A stretch of DNA of 64,000 nt, taken from contig JAMXBD010002259.1 of NCBI GenBank assembly GCA_024138025.1, positions 62,001-126,000 on the forward strand. The letters are read 5' to 3'. The notes beneath the pieces are model-generated. The model was not told the DNA's origin. It searched no databases and saw nothing but the letters and a program-made list of their open reading frames with translations. The stretch is from Combretum micranthum. Its lineage: Eukaryota > Streptophyta > Magnoliopsida > Myrtales > Combretaceae. Of this stretch, positions 12,691 through 24,786 are shown piece after piece; positions within the stretch are counted from its first letter, which is position 1, and every line of letters starts with the position of its first letter. A program made the translations under genes and the position numbers.

Positions 12691-14105
12691 CAAGGAATAT
12701 CTCAAGGAAAATGCAAGGATTTTCATGTGGATGATGAATAGGTGTTAAGAATGAATAAAAGATTGTGTGTGCCACATGATGAAAACTTAAGAAAGGAGTT
12801 AATGCATGAAGCACATTATTCTGGATATTATAGACACCGAGGAGAAACAAAGGCATACCAAGAGCTGAAAAGTGCATATTGGTGAAGTGGAATGAAAAAG
12901 GATATTGCAGAATTTGTTGCTAAATGTGACGTGTGTCAAAGAATAAAAGCTGAACACCAAAAACCAGGTAGATTGTTGAAACCATTGTCAATTCCCAAAT
13001 GGAAATGGGATCAAATTTCCATGGATTTTGTATGCTCATTACCTAAGACAAATGCGGGTCATGATGTTGTTTGGGTTATTGTGGATAGACTCACGAAATC
13101 AGCTCATTTCTTGCCAATTAACATGACATATCCATTAGAAAAATTAGCACGAATATATTTGAAGGAGGTTGTGAGATTACATGGTGTACCTGTTAGTATA
13201 GTATCATATCGAGATCCACAGTTTGTTTCCAGATTTTGGCAAGGATTACAAAAAGCTTTGGGAACCCAATTGAAATTTAGCACAGCTTATTACCCTCAAA
13301 CTGATGGACAAATAGAAAGGACCATTCAAATACTAGAGGATATGTTAAGAGCATGTATTATGGAATTCAAAGGAAATTAGGACCAACATTTACGGTTAGT
13401 GGAATTTGCATACAATAACAGTTACCATTCAAGCATAAGGATGCCACCTTATGAAGCCCTATATGGTAGAAAGTGCCGGTCACCATTATTCTGGGATAAC
13501 TTGGAGAGAGTATTGGTTGGACCTGAATTGGTTCAGGAAACAATTGAAAAGTTTCAGTAATAAAGCAAAGAATGAAAGCAACGCAAGACAGACAAAAGAG
13601 TTGGGCAGACTTGAAGAGAAGAGAATTGGAATTTAATGAAGGAGAAAATGTATACTTAAAGAGAAGTTCAATCAAAAGTCTTCATGGTAGACAAACAAAA
13701 GGCAAGTTAAGTCCTAGATATATTGGACCATTTGAGATATTAGAACGAGTTGGGAATCTGGCATACCGTCTTGCATTGCCACCCAATTTATCTGGTATAC
13801 ATAATGTTTTCCATGTATCAGTTCTAAGAAAATATGTACCAAATCCAGATAAGATAGTTGAGTTGGAACCAATTAATTTGAAAGAGAATTTGACTTACGA
13901 AAAACATCCAGTTAGAATATTGGACCGGAAAGTGCAAGTTCTCAGGAATAAAGAAATTCATTATGTCAAAGTATTATGGGATCTCCAAACAGAAGAGATT
14001 ACATGGGAATTAGAAGAGGAAATCAAGAAAAACTATCCACATTTGTTTGAGAATTCAAGTACGTGCTCAAGCTTTGAGGACAAAGCTTATTTTAAGGGGG
14101 GGAGA
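12691..14105 (+). pseudogene. Chromovirus integrase with chromodomain-like tail
   Basis: Integrase of the same element. The zinc-binding HHCC region is recognisable (HEAHYSGYYRHRG, then CDVCQR). Catalytic core: ISMDFVCSLP carries the first Asp. SYRDPQFVSRFW has Tyr where the family has the catalytic Asp of SDRDP. YYPQTDGQIERT carries the Glu. A GPFEILERVGNLAYRLALPP module follows (integrase C-terminus), then HNVFHVSVLRKYVP and a chromodomain-like end (HYVKVLWDLQTEEITWE). Stops replace Trp at about 12884 (TGG to TGA) and 13378 (TGG to TAG), and a TAATAA interrupts near 13558. The frame reopens at 13572 and ends at the polypurine tract. Confidence 0.9.
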
Positions 14106-14106
14106 A
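14094..14106 (+). other. Polypurine tract
   Basis: AAGGGGGGGAGAA lies directly before the TGTAAACCC start of the 3' LTR. This is the expected plus-strand primer site. Confidence 0.85.
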
Positions 14107-14540
14107 TGTAAACCCAGAAATTTTCCACATTAGTACACGACTCTAAAGTAGAACGTATGAACTAATTAATAAACTCGCATCTAATAAAAGCCTAAGAATA
14201 GATCAATGCATTGAATTTGGTAAGATAGGATTTAGAAATCGAATAAAGAACTTCTTTAACCCTAATTGATACCAAAAACGAGATTTTGTATCTTGAACGG
14301 ATAATTCAAGATATGATTAAAAGAAAATCTAAAATTTCAAAACCAAAACTTGTTATACAAATAGATTTAAATAGAAAAATATAAATATAGAGATTAAATT
14401 ATTGCTTTTGAACTCAGTAATGATTTGAAACTAGAACAATGAGTAGTAATAAGCCTATGTTTGGATTTAAACCCTAAATTTAAGATTCTTAGATATTATT
14501 AAACGCTATTAATAAGGTTTCATAATAGGTATAGAAAATT

Positions 14541-14565
14541 TTATATATATATATATATATATATA
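14541..14565. repeat. (TA)n microsatellite
   Basis: About 12 TA units within the chromovirus 3' LTR. Confidence 0.9.
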
Positions 14566-15461
14566 ATTTAGCCTCCATATAAAGTGTGATATTAAGTAAT
14601 TAATTAACTACGCTTATAGATAAGAATGATAACCTAAAGATAAATCGTTAGGATTATAAATACACAATGAAAACATAAACTGATGTATAACTCAAGTTCT
14701 AAACTTCGAATAAATAATTGAATCACACTATTGTTCTAATTAGGGTTTTCTTAAGCGATTGGAGCCTAAAATAAAAAATTGACCTAATGAGTTTAGGAAA
14801 CCTTAATCGCGGGAGCTAAAATTCTACAAATAATTAATCACGTAAATAAAAACTTAAAGTTGTATTATTTGATAATCCAAGTATTTTATGGAATCCTATA
14901 AACATACTTTTGTACAAAAACTCTCAAAGACAAAGACAATTAAATGAATGCTTTGTTGGAAATATGTTGTTATCTGATTGTATGATTGTTAATCTATTAT
15001 TACAAAAAGTGATAATACAATGATTTGATGTTATGAAGTAATATGATGATGATTGTGTATAATGTATGATCACCATGAAATTGAATAAGAACTATTGACT
15101 TAATAAAATAATCTGTTCATGCATTACATGTATTGCATTATTGCATATACAAATGGGTGACAGCCTGCTACATATTAATATTTCGGTTCACTGTTAACGC
15201 TTCGTTTTTCTAAAGTGTTAGTTCTTCTAAGGTTTTCTTTGTTCCGTTGGTTCTACGGGAACTAAGTGGTAATAAAGAACATCGCCCGTAGTATCATTTT
15301 AAAATGATTAATACTTAGAGAGTATCTAAGGTGGATATAGGAAATGGTTAGTTGAATTTATTATATTTAAAGTGATAACCCTAAAACGAGAAATCGTTGA
15401 TTTTCCTATAAACTTAGTCTCTCTAGGCAGGTAGGTCATATGGTAATTGTTCTTTAACCCC

Positions 15462-15513
15462 GAAAAAGAGGGCATAAATCTTTTTCCCTGTTTGGATTCT
15501 AGATCATCCAAGC
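15462..15513 (+). other. Conserved LTR hairpin pair, copy 3
   Basis: GAAAAAGA (15462-15469) pairs TCTTTTTC (15479-15486) around loop GGGCATAAA. GTTTGGAT (15490-15497) pairs ATCCAAGC (15506-15513) around TCTAGATC with one wobble. The stems share almost no sequence with the other copies, while loop 1 is unchanged. Confidence 0.65.
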
Positions 15514-18500
15514 TTGTATCCGTGCATATGATTGAGTGCTTGCATTACATATGATTTGATAATAACTTGTGTGATGTATAATATGTCTGGTTATTCACTG
15601 AGCCATGGTTTCGCTCATACTCCAGTAGTCTTTTCAGGTTTACACTTCGACCCTGGTTAGTCACTTCCAGGGACATGGCTCTGGTAAGAGCTTAAGAGCT
15701 GGAAGTCTATGGTTATAATTGGGATTAATGGTTATGTTTTCATAGAATAGATTAGTTAGTGTTATTTTATCAGTTATGAACTACAAGAAAACTACTTGGT
15801 TTGTAATAGTATTGTAATACTTTATGATTAAGATAGCAGTTATTTACCAATTTATTTCTTACATGTATTTATCATTTCTTGTCAAGCAACTAAAAGATCC
15901 TGTTGTTTTGAAAACTTGCCACTCTCTGAAGGTAATCTAGTGATAGTATTCATGTGTGACTTGTTTACTTCAACTAGGGTACCCTTGGGGCATGACATTA
16001 TCCTAGTCTCAAAATTTAAATAACTTGTATATAGCAGTGAGCAAGGTCGATTCTCGGAGATTGGTTAAATTTATTTCTATTCAGAGATTTACATGAAGAG
16101 GAGGAGGAGGAGGAGGGAGGGTTATAAAATCAAAGAAAAATAATTATATCTAAAGCTAACAAATATAGTTTAAGATTTAATCCAATATTAAACAATTCCT
16201 AACCGAAGGTATATCACAGCCTAATTCACAGGATTGATCATTGATTCAAGAATTTATGTTCTTTATCTTCGATAAACTGGTTATGGTTATCAATAAGCTC
16301 TAACAATTTATCTCTCCTTACTTTTTCATAATCAAGATAAGATCTTTGATTATTTTCCTTATCAATTAAACAACCCTAAATAGGCTCTTAGGGTTTAATC
16401 TATCAACAACATTAAGAACAAGGGAGACCATCAATTCAAATTAAAAAATCATAAGATGATTCATTTAAATCATATTATATATCTCCATAACACAATCAAT
16501 CATGTTATTGTACCACAATAATTAGAATAATAAAAAAATTACGGATTTGATTTTATAAATGATAAAAATTACCTTGCTAATTGAACAAACGGGCCCTAGT
16601 TTGCATTAATCAAGCAAGATAATAATAACAAAACAAACAAGAGATATATAAATATCTAAAACAAAGAACAGATCAAAATAACTTAATTAGATCTCACAAT
16701 CCATATAGAACCGAGTCTTACGAAAAACCCTTAGCTAGAAAACACAAATTAGCATCTCATACCTATAGAAGTCTCTCTAAGTTTTCTTATGTCTAAAGGA
16801 TCAAATCTGATTTTTCAAAAACATGGAGAAGAATGAATTCACAAAGTAGCAACATCGGGCATTTGTAGAAGAAGAACAGGGAATTTGGATTGCCACATTG
16901 TACACTGGCTGTTTCAGCATGTACACTGGCAGTATAGACATCTGGCATTGAATAGTAACAAAGAAACACTGGCAGCATTGATTTGGAAATTACAACGGTA
17001 TTAAAGAATTTTTTACTATGCATTGCCTACGTTGCTTCAACACCAGTGTCGTTTAATCTCCAAAAGCCGATGTAGGTTGTTTGAAGTTGAACACTGGTGA
17101 AATTTTATGAAGTAACACTGATGGCGTTCGAATGGCTTTTAATTTTTCACTACTATAGACTGTGTGCACTGGCTATACACCAGCGGTGTATAATCCTAGT
17201 TTACTAGCGTTCGATAATTTTCTTCAAGGATGATGGATTCTTGTTTCAAAGCGAGCGGTGTTCTCTATTCCAATTGCCAACGTTGGACGATCTGTGTTAG
17301 AGGCCTCCTGTTCTGCTACAAACTGTAAGCCCTGGAAAATTTCAATAAATAATTCCAAGATGAACTTCGAGAATAAACCCTAAAAATCACTCCAAATTAA
17401 AACCGAATTTCGACAAGTCCTAAATCACGAACGAATCCAGAAATTTCTTAATTTTGAGAAAATGAAAATCCTTAAAATAAAATAAGAACTCAACAGTCTT
17501 CAAATTCAAAACCACGATGTACAAAAATTTCCATATTTAATTCCGACTTATAAAATCGAGTAATATAAAGCCCAAAAACAAACTATTAAAAAGTAAATAA
17601 TGATTGACCTTCGGAAATAAAACTCAATTAAAGAATTCCGAAAACATTAAGAGGTATTAAATACTTACAAAAATAAAATTTAAAATAAATTTCTCAAATT
17701 AAATATGTTATATAAACATAAAATATCAGTTCCCAAATTGGCAAGGATCTAAACCGGAAAATCACCCGGAAACCCTAAGCAGAATACAATAATTAAGTCC
17801 GACAATCTAGCGCCCCTAACCCTAGAGGCCGAGATGTAGTTTAAATATATAGAATAGCTCATAGTAATATAAGTTTGTTTAAAAATATCAGATTGGTAAA
17901 TTTTTGACCTATTTCGAACCCGCTCGGATACAGACTTCGAAAAGCTTGTCCCGGGGCTCGAGATATCAAAAATATACTAATAGTACCGTTAGACTCGTAA
18001 TTTGATAAGATTCCTAAATATATCAATTATATAATTTTTCGGGTTATAAAAGTTACAGTTATAACCTTTTTATCGTATTTCCATTATTATCGGTAATTGA
18101 TTAGTCTTTTGCACTATTCATTTTTATTTCATTACAAAATTTTATTATTCTTATAAAGTCTTATATTTTTAGATAAATATTTTATATGTTATAAAAAAAA
18201 ATTTGTTTTTCTAAAATTTAGTTCGTTTCGGGTCTTTACGGGATCAGATTCTGTTTAAAACCCGATACTAAAAATAAAATAAATTAATTTAATATTTAAA
18301 AATATTTTAAGAATATTTTATTCTCATAAAATATTTTTTTAGAATTTTTCGGGTTATAAAAATATTATTTATAGCCCATATTCACGTATTTTGACTGTAT
18401 CGGTAACATATTTATTAAAATACTAAAATAATTCAAATAATTATTTAATTTTAATTATGAAAAATCTGCTACAATTATTTGAAATAAAATTTCCAATTTT

Positions 18501-19040
18501 ATTTTATTTTATTAATAAATTACTTTACAACCCATACCTTCAAGTACACCTTACACATATCACTTCCTTTTCACTTCAATCTTTCTACACATTATCCCAC
18601 AATTGATGGCAGATTTTTGACTCTTTCTTGGCTGCCATTGTCCTTTATTTACTCCTATTTTGACTAAAATTAATTATATTTCAATCCTTCTTCAAAAAGT
18701 TACACATATCATTAATTACATTACAATTTCAAGTCAATTCAACAAAATTTCTCTCTCTCCCTCCCACATAATTCACGTGCAGCATAGGTCATATTTGGCT
18801 GCCTTGTTTTATTTTTTTTCTCTTCTTTCATTCATTAAACACTCATTTTCTCTCACTCCTTCATTTACTCACTTTCCCTCTTCATTCTTTAACCTTTCTC
18901 TCTCTATTTCCTCCTTTTCTTCTTCTTGTTCTTGTTTCTTCAAGAAACAAGCTGCCCCCACATCTTCCATTAGCTTCCACCCATATTTCTTGAAGATTTC
19001 TAAGCAAATCTTCATCTCAAAGCCTCCATAGGTGATATAG

Positions 19041-19046
19041 GTAAGT
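19041..19046 (+). promoter_or_regulatory. Splice donor-like site ending the LTR leader
   Basis: GATATAG followed by GTAAGT closes the CT-rich leader. Matching sites occur at the same place in the LTRs at 57216 (GTAAGT at 57888), 34550 (GTAAAG, reverse, at 37675), 268 (GTAAAA, reverse, at 2924), 21887 (GTATGT at 22735) and 60226 (GTATGT at 61082). Confidence 0.45.
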
Positions 19047-19468
19047 GTAATGAAGGTTTCATGCATCAAATGGACCTTCCATAAGCTTAAAAGCTTAGGA
19101 TGATGATGCCAAAAATGAAAACACTCCTTTTCTCTACTTTTATTATCTTATACATCAATTATTTTCTTGTTTAAAGTTGATATATATTGTAGATCTAAAT
19201 TTTTGTAGCCTTGATTTTTGTTTATGCCATAAATCTTGTTATTTAAGTTGTTATTTTTGTTATTTCTTATGATTTATACATAGATCTATCATCCGCATGT
19301 ATTCATGCACTTATAACTAGTTTAGAAAATTAGATCTAGAGTTTTGAGTTCATAAAATGCATAGACTTTGTTTTATGTTTATGAACAACTTGTAATAAGC
19401 ATGATGATGGTAGGAAGGTTGTAGAAACTCAAGATCTATTTTATTTTCAACAAAAACAACTTTTGAAA

Positions 19469-20640
19469 ATTCGGATGAAAATGAGACCATATTTAGAAAA
19501 GTGATTTTTCAACTTCAAAATATGTATTTTTCATTTAAAATGAAGGGCTTAGGCTATGAACAACATAAATGAATGATTTTGATAAATAAAGTTTAGATCT
19601 ATGAGTTTATAGTTCATTACCATGGGTTTCTTTTAGATCTATGTTCATATTATGTGTAGATCTTAGATTTGAACTTGAACAAAATTTGTGAAATTCGTAT
19701 TTTGGCAAGACCCCCATTTAAAAATCACTTTCCAAGTATCAAAATGTAATTTTTACTTAAGAAAATGAAGGCTTAATATATGTATATCATCAAGACTTCT
19801 TTTTACAAGAACCAAAAGTGATTTTCAAAATAAAAATTCTATTTTCGGATTTTGGTCAAGACATAATTTAAAAACATGTTTTCCAACTCAAAAATGAAGT
19901 TTTTATTTAAGAAATGAAAGGCTCATAAGATATGATATGTAAGGAATGGATTTTCATGAGCTTAGATAGATTTTATCAAAAGATATGACCAAGAATAAAT
20001 TTTCTAAATTCAGATCCCAACCAAGACCAATTTTTAAAACCCATTTATCAACTCAAAAACTCATGTTTTATGTGAAAGATGAAGGGTATAGGTAATAGGT
20101 ATCTTTAAGCAATGATTTTTACAAGTTAAAATGAGTTTAGGCATGAGTAATGTGTAAAACAAGTAATGGAATTAAAATGGAAAATTTTGAGTTAGTGATC
20201 AAATTGTCAAATTCGTAATTTGAGATGAGACATAAGTAATCACTTAGTATTTGAGCTCAAATTGCAAGTTTTATGTGTTAAATGAAGTCCTTAGACAATA
20301 GATATAGTAAAGACTTAAATTTTAATGCATTAAACAAGTTTTTCCCAAAGAAATTATTCAAAAAATGGATTTTCTAAAATTCGGATTTTTGAGTAAATCA
20401 TATTGGAAAACATATTTGCAAAGTGTAAAATACAAATTTTTGTGTAAGAATGAAGTCCTTAATGGTTATGTATGATTGAGCCTTAATTTTCTAAAAATCA
20501 AATGATTTTTACTTGAAGGAATCACTCAAAAACCAATTTTTGTAAAATTCGGATTTTGGAATCAACCCCACTTGGAAACATGTTTACAAAGTGTAAAATG
20601 GAAATTTTTATGTAGAATGAAGGTCATAAGTAAATTATAT
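19469..20640 (+). repeat. Degenerate tandem array inside the LTR
   Basis: Seven units each open with a version of ATTCGGATTTT, at about 19469, 19693, 19844, 20008, 20211, 20379 and 20547 (spacing 224, 151, 164, 203, 168 and 168). Each unit then carries a stretch like AAATGAAGTCCTTAG. The same array occurs reversed in 36319-37250, and with three units in the shorter LTRs (23186, 23389, 23556; 61530, 61733, 61899). Confidence 0.7.
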
Positions 20641-21193
20641 AATGAAGACTCAATTTTGACAAAAATAATTATATTTTCTTAAGTAACAAATCCAAAACAA
20701 ATGGAAATGATAAAAGTTAGAAAACTAGATTTTTCTTAAGTAAGTCTTTATTAGGGTCTTGCAAAATAAAAAGTTGTAAAATTTCTTTTTAGCAAAATCA
20801 TCAAGATCATGCATACATTAAGCTCATCTCATGTCATTCATGTTAGGAAATCACTCACATTGCATATATAGCTAATTTATATAGTAGGAACATTACAAAC
20901 ATTTACAAAACTACCTTTCGAAAGTTGAAATTATTGCTGCCCTAATCTGATCCGAACTTTTCAAAGTTTCAAATTCTTCAAAACTTGAAAATAATATTAG
21001 AAATAGATAGATCTTTCGAAGTAGATAGAAATTGATATATAATTTGCGAGATTCCGAGTTAAAGTGACCAAGTTATGGCTTTTTTAAGTTGGAATTTCCG
21101 CTTAGGACGAGAATTGCGAATTTGATAGTTCGTATAAAATCGTTTGGATTAGTTTAAGTTGAAATACTTATTAGAGTATTTCTTCCCTTTTAG

Positions 21194-21263
21194 GAGATCC
21201 CGAAATTGATGATTCCCTGCCACCGAATTATTATTACTAGAAGACCGGTGATCCAATGGCCGA
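21194..21263 (+). other. Conserved exon-like block in LTR, copy 3
   Basis: CCTTTTAG precedes 70 nt that end CGA before GTGAGT. One frame reads GDPEIDDSLPPNYYY and stops. It shares its splice-like borders and peptide with the other copies. Confidence 0.5.
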
Positions 21264-21767
21264 GTGAGTCTTCTCCTTATTTTGTTACCTTATGTATGCT
21301 TGTAGCTAGTTGCATTAGAATTATAGGAACAAGATAAAAATCGATATGAATAGGGATGGGATATGTGATGAGACTGTGATGAATGTATGCTAAAGAATAC
21401 TAAAGCATATCAAAACCACAATTTGATTGGATAACTGCACTGTTCATATTATTTCTGTTATGTGTACGATATTGGCTGATCACTCTAAAGAATGTATAAA
21501 TATTTTGACCTAAGCAAAAAGTAAATCGATCACGCATCGCATCGGACATATTGCACTTGGTAGCGTGCTACTCCTATGCAGGTCGATCGGTATGGTCCGA
21601 GGACTTGTTTGGATAATGAGACCCGGGATCAGAGCTCATTCATAGGGAACTAAAGCGCATCGGGGATGCATTCCATGTGTGAGCCTAGCCGAGGCGAGTG
21701 CTATGAGCCGAGGGCTTGGGGACTAGCAGCGGTCGTGTAGACTTCAATACCATCCCTAACCCAAGAT

Positions 21768-21815
21768 ACGGAGGGCGTAAATCCGTTCTGTGTGTGGGCT
21801 CTGGATACCCACACA
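21768..21815 (+). other. Conserved LTR hairpin pair, copy 4
   Basis: ACGGA pairs TCCGT around GGGCGTAAA (21768-21786). TGTGTGGG pairs CCCACACA around CTCTGGATA (21791-21815), eight Watson-Crick pairs. Confidence 0.65.
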
Positions 21816-22467
21816 TAATTGTTTGCTCATGTGTTTGTTCATGCGTTTGTTCATGCATAGCATATGGTTGATTATAACTTACTTGTTGTAAACCCCGGTA
21901 ATTCTCAGTAGCTAGGAAACCCTGGGAATTGGAAGCGAAACCCTAATCCGATCAGGTTGAGGTTAGTAAATGAAGCCTAGGGACCCTAGATCCGGCTTTC
22001 CTTCGGTTTCATAGTAAAATAAATATTATGAAGTAAATGAATTTGAATTGTTGTTCCAAAGTACATTTCAAACCTTTGAAAGTTTTAAATTCGGGAATTT
22101 TTCAATTGGGCCTTCCCGAGCCCAATTACGGAAAAGCGTGCCCCGGGCCACGGATTCAGAAAAATGTTCCGGAATATTCATTAGAACCGTAATTTTATAA
22201 GGATTCCAAAAATATCAATTTCATAATTTTCCGAGCTATAAAAATTACAGTTATAGCTTTTCCCGTGTTTTCGGAACAACCGGTAAAGTAGATGTCTTGT
22301 CTACTATTCACAAGTACAACCTACACTACACACTACCCATACCCTATTCTTACATCCTTACAACTACTCATTTCAATTTTCTTTTCCAAGAAAATTTGTC
22401 TCTTAAATAATTATTACATTTATTACATTTAATTTACTAAATTACAATTTCATTTTTTTTTCAAAAC

Positions 22468-22486
22468 TCACACACACACACACACA
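22468..22486. repeat. (CA)n microsatellite in LTR
   Basis: About nine CA units just before GGCCGGCGCCCC. The same arrangement occurs near 60800 in the related LTR. Confidence 0.85.
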
Positions 22487-22571
22487 AGGAGGCCGGCGCC
22501 CCTCCCTCAATTTCTCCCTCTCATTTAATTATTTTTACTTCTTTTATTAAAGCTAAACCCTAAATTACTTG

Positions 22572-22580
22572 ATATATATA
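22572..22580 (+). promoter_or_regulatory. TATA-like box of nested solo LTR
   Basis: ATATATATA precedes the CTCTCT-rich leader by about 10-20 nt. The related LTR has CATATATATACAT at about 60919-60931 in the same place. Confidence 0.35.
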
Positions 22581-24200
22581 CTAAATTTCTCTCTCTCTCT
22601 CCTCATTTCTTTCATTTAATTTTTCAAAAGAGATCAAAACCTCTCTTCTCTCCCTCCTTGTGCCGAGCACCCTCCCTCTCCCTCTTGCACTTTCAACTCA
22701 AAACTCCTCCATTTCTACCTTAGATCCTCCTTTGGTATGTTGATTCAAGCCTTGTTCTTCCTAGTTCTTGTAATGGCAAGACCATATCTTGTGTATTTCC
22801 TCACTAAATCCCAATGAGCTAATGCTAGGGGCATGGAAACACATGAACAAGAATGTCAAGCCATCACAAGACATGGATCTAATGTTTAGATGTGTTTTTG
22901 TTAAGATCTCATCTTGTTCATGCATGTAAAGTAGTGATCTTGCACATATATTGTTGTTCATGCCATGAGATCCATGCTTTTTATGTCATATGTTGTAGAT
23001 CTAAGGTTTAGACATTCATAACTTCATGTACATGCATGATCATAGGTTCATTTTGTTTTATATGCTTTGATGGCCATAAGAATGAAGTCTTGTTCATATA
23101 TAGAGATGATAGATAGTATATCTTAACATGTAGAAGGCAAGACCATTGAAAAAGGAAGGGCTTTGTTAGATATGAAAAGTTGAAAATTCGGATGAAATGG
23201 AAACCCTACCTTAAAGACCCCCAAAATCAACTTTAAACTCATATTTCATAAGAAAAATGGAGGGTATGTGTAATAGACATGTTAAAGGAATTATTTTCAT
23301 GAGTTTAGATGAGTTTAGGCATAATAAAAATAAGGAAAACAAGAGGTGAAGTTAGAATGAAAAATGTTGACTTTAGATGTGTAGTCAAATTCGTAATTTT
23401 GGTAATGCCTAAATAAACACTTAGTATTTAAGTCTAAAATGGATGTTTTATAAGCTAAATGAAGTCCTTAGATAATGTATACATTGAAGCTCCAATTTTT
23501 AATGCATTAGACAAGATTTCCCTTAAGAAAAATGTAAGAAAAGGAAATTTGGAAAATTCGGATTTTCACAAATAGCTTATTTAAAAACATGTTTACCAAA
23601 TGAAAAATGTGAATTTTTATGCATGAATGGAGGCCATGACTATTATAGACTTTGAGAACCTATTTTTAGTTAAAAATAAGTAGATTACAAGATTAAAAAC
23701 CAAAGAAACCCTAAGGAGTATAATGTGGAAAAATAGCTTCTTAGAATTACTTTATGAGACTTTCCCCAACACTTAGGAGTTCTAAGGTTTATTACTACAA
23801 AAATTATCATGACCATGCACATATTGAGTTCATTACATGGCATACACATTAGTAGTTCATTCCTAAATCATTCATGCATGAATCACCAACTAGGAACATT
23901 TCTTATCAAAAGCAAAGCACATTTTCAAAATTGGATCAATTGCGGAACAGAACTGATCCCACTGTTCCGTGACCCTATTATTTTCAAAACTTGGATTTAA
24001 TACTTGAAATAGATAGATCTTTCGAAGTAGATGAAGATCGATATAAAATTTGCGAAATTCCGAGTTAAAATGACCAAGTTATGGCCGTTTTAAGTCGGGA
24101 CTTCCGAAAATAGCGAGAAATCCGAATTCAACTAGTCTAGATATATAGTTTGATTTAATTACATGGTGAGAATCTCATTAGGATTATTCTTGATTGGTAG

Positions 24201-24268
24201 GTGATCCGAGCAGGACGACACTCTACCTCCCGATTATTATTATTAAGAAGTTTGGCTCCAATGGCCGA
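24201..24268 (+). other. Conserved exon-like block in LTR, copy 4
   Basis: GGTAG precedes 68 nt ending GGCCGA before GTGAGT. The peptide frame is broken by one missing C compared with 62546-62615, but the LPPDYYY codons and following stop remain. Confidence 0.45.
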
Positions 24269-24580
24269 GTGAGTTTACTTCCATTCTCAATTAATGCATG
24301 TGATTGTAATGTAGTGGCACTAGTGATGTAGGCAAAGATAAAAGAAATTGTATAAGCATGCTGGGGTATATGGGAATTATTTATGTTGTTGATTGTTGAT
24401 ATGTGAAATGGAGCTTAAGGTATATCGGAACCGGGTGTTAAGATATTGACTGCTTTACTAGAATCTTATGATGAATGTCTGCGAATACTTGTTGGTCACT
24501 TAAAAGAATTGAATTAATGACTATTCGACTCCGACTATAAATTGAATTCATTCATGTCACGATGGGGTTGGAGCATTCGC

Positions 24581-24670
24581 ATTGTTGGTTAATCGTGATC
24601 CATAAAACGACTTGTTGGTTAATCGTGATCCATAAAACGACTTGTTGGTTAATCGTGATCCATAAAACGA
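24581..24670. repeat. Three 30-bp tandem repeats
   Basis: Three near-identical units of 30 bp, each with GTTGGTTAATCGTGATCC then ATAAAACGA. The related LTR has two diverged units at about 62930-62988. These are direct repeats with no spacers, so a small minisatellite. Confidence 0.9.
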
Positions 24671-24736
24671 ATTATTATTAGTTGACCGTGAGCTTAAACG
24701 GCGTCGTACCGCAGGATTCGTTAATCTGCTAACCCG

Positions 24737-24786
24737 GGATGGAGGGCGCAAGTCCATCCACATATGATTTCCGGTTGGTCATATGT
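24737..24786 (+). other. Conserved LTR hairpin pair, copy 5
   Basis: GGATGGA pairs TCCATCC around GGGCGCAAG (24737-24759). ACATATGA pairs TCATATGT (24760-24767, 24779-24786) around TTTCCGGTTGG. Confidence 0.65.

Larger units (their letters stand above)
14107..15997 (+). mobile_element. Chromovirus 3' LTR, forward
   Basis: It starts TGTAAACCCAG after the polypurine tract and ends GGGGCATGACA. At about 1.9 kb it is shorter than the solo LTRs, yet it shares their termini and the hairpin pair (15462-15513). It is the key link showing that the large solo LTRs in this window come from Tekay/Del-type chromoviruses. It lacks a recognisable LPxDYY block. The bases after it (TTATC) belong to a reverse Athila LTR missing its first 28 or so bases. 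No matching TSD or 5' LTR was found, so the left half of this element is lost. Confidence 0.85.

Noticed and set aside
18660..19031. Forward frame of 123 codons rich in Ser, Phe and Leu
   Set aside because: It lies in the CT-rich leader of the solo LTR 17324-25776. The reverse sister LTR has a different frame at the same place (37946-37722), so the protein is not conserved.
24581..24670. CRISPR-like repeats
   Set aside because: The units are directly adjacent with no spacers, inside a plant LTR.
24557..24763. Reverse frame with a repeated NNKSFYGSRLT-like peptide
   Set aside because: It is the translation of the 30-bp tandem repeat in an LTR, on the antisense strand. The sister LTR does not keep the frame.
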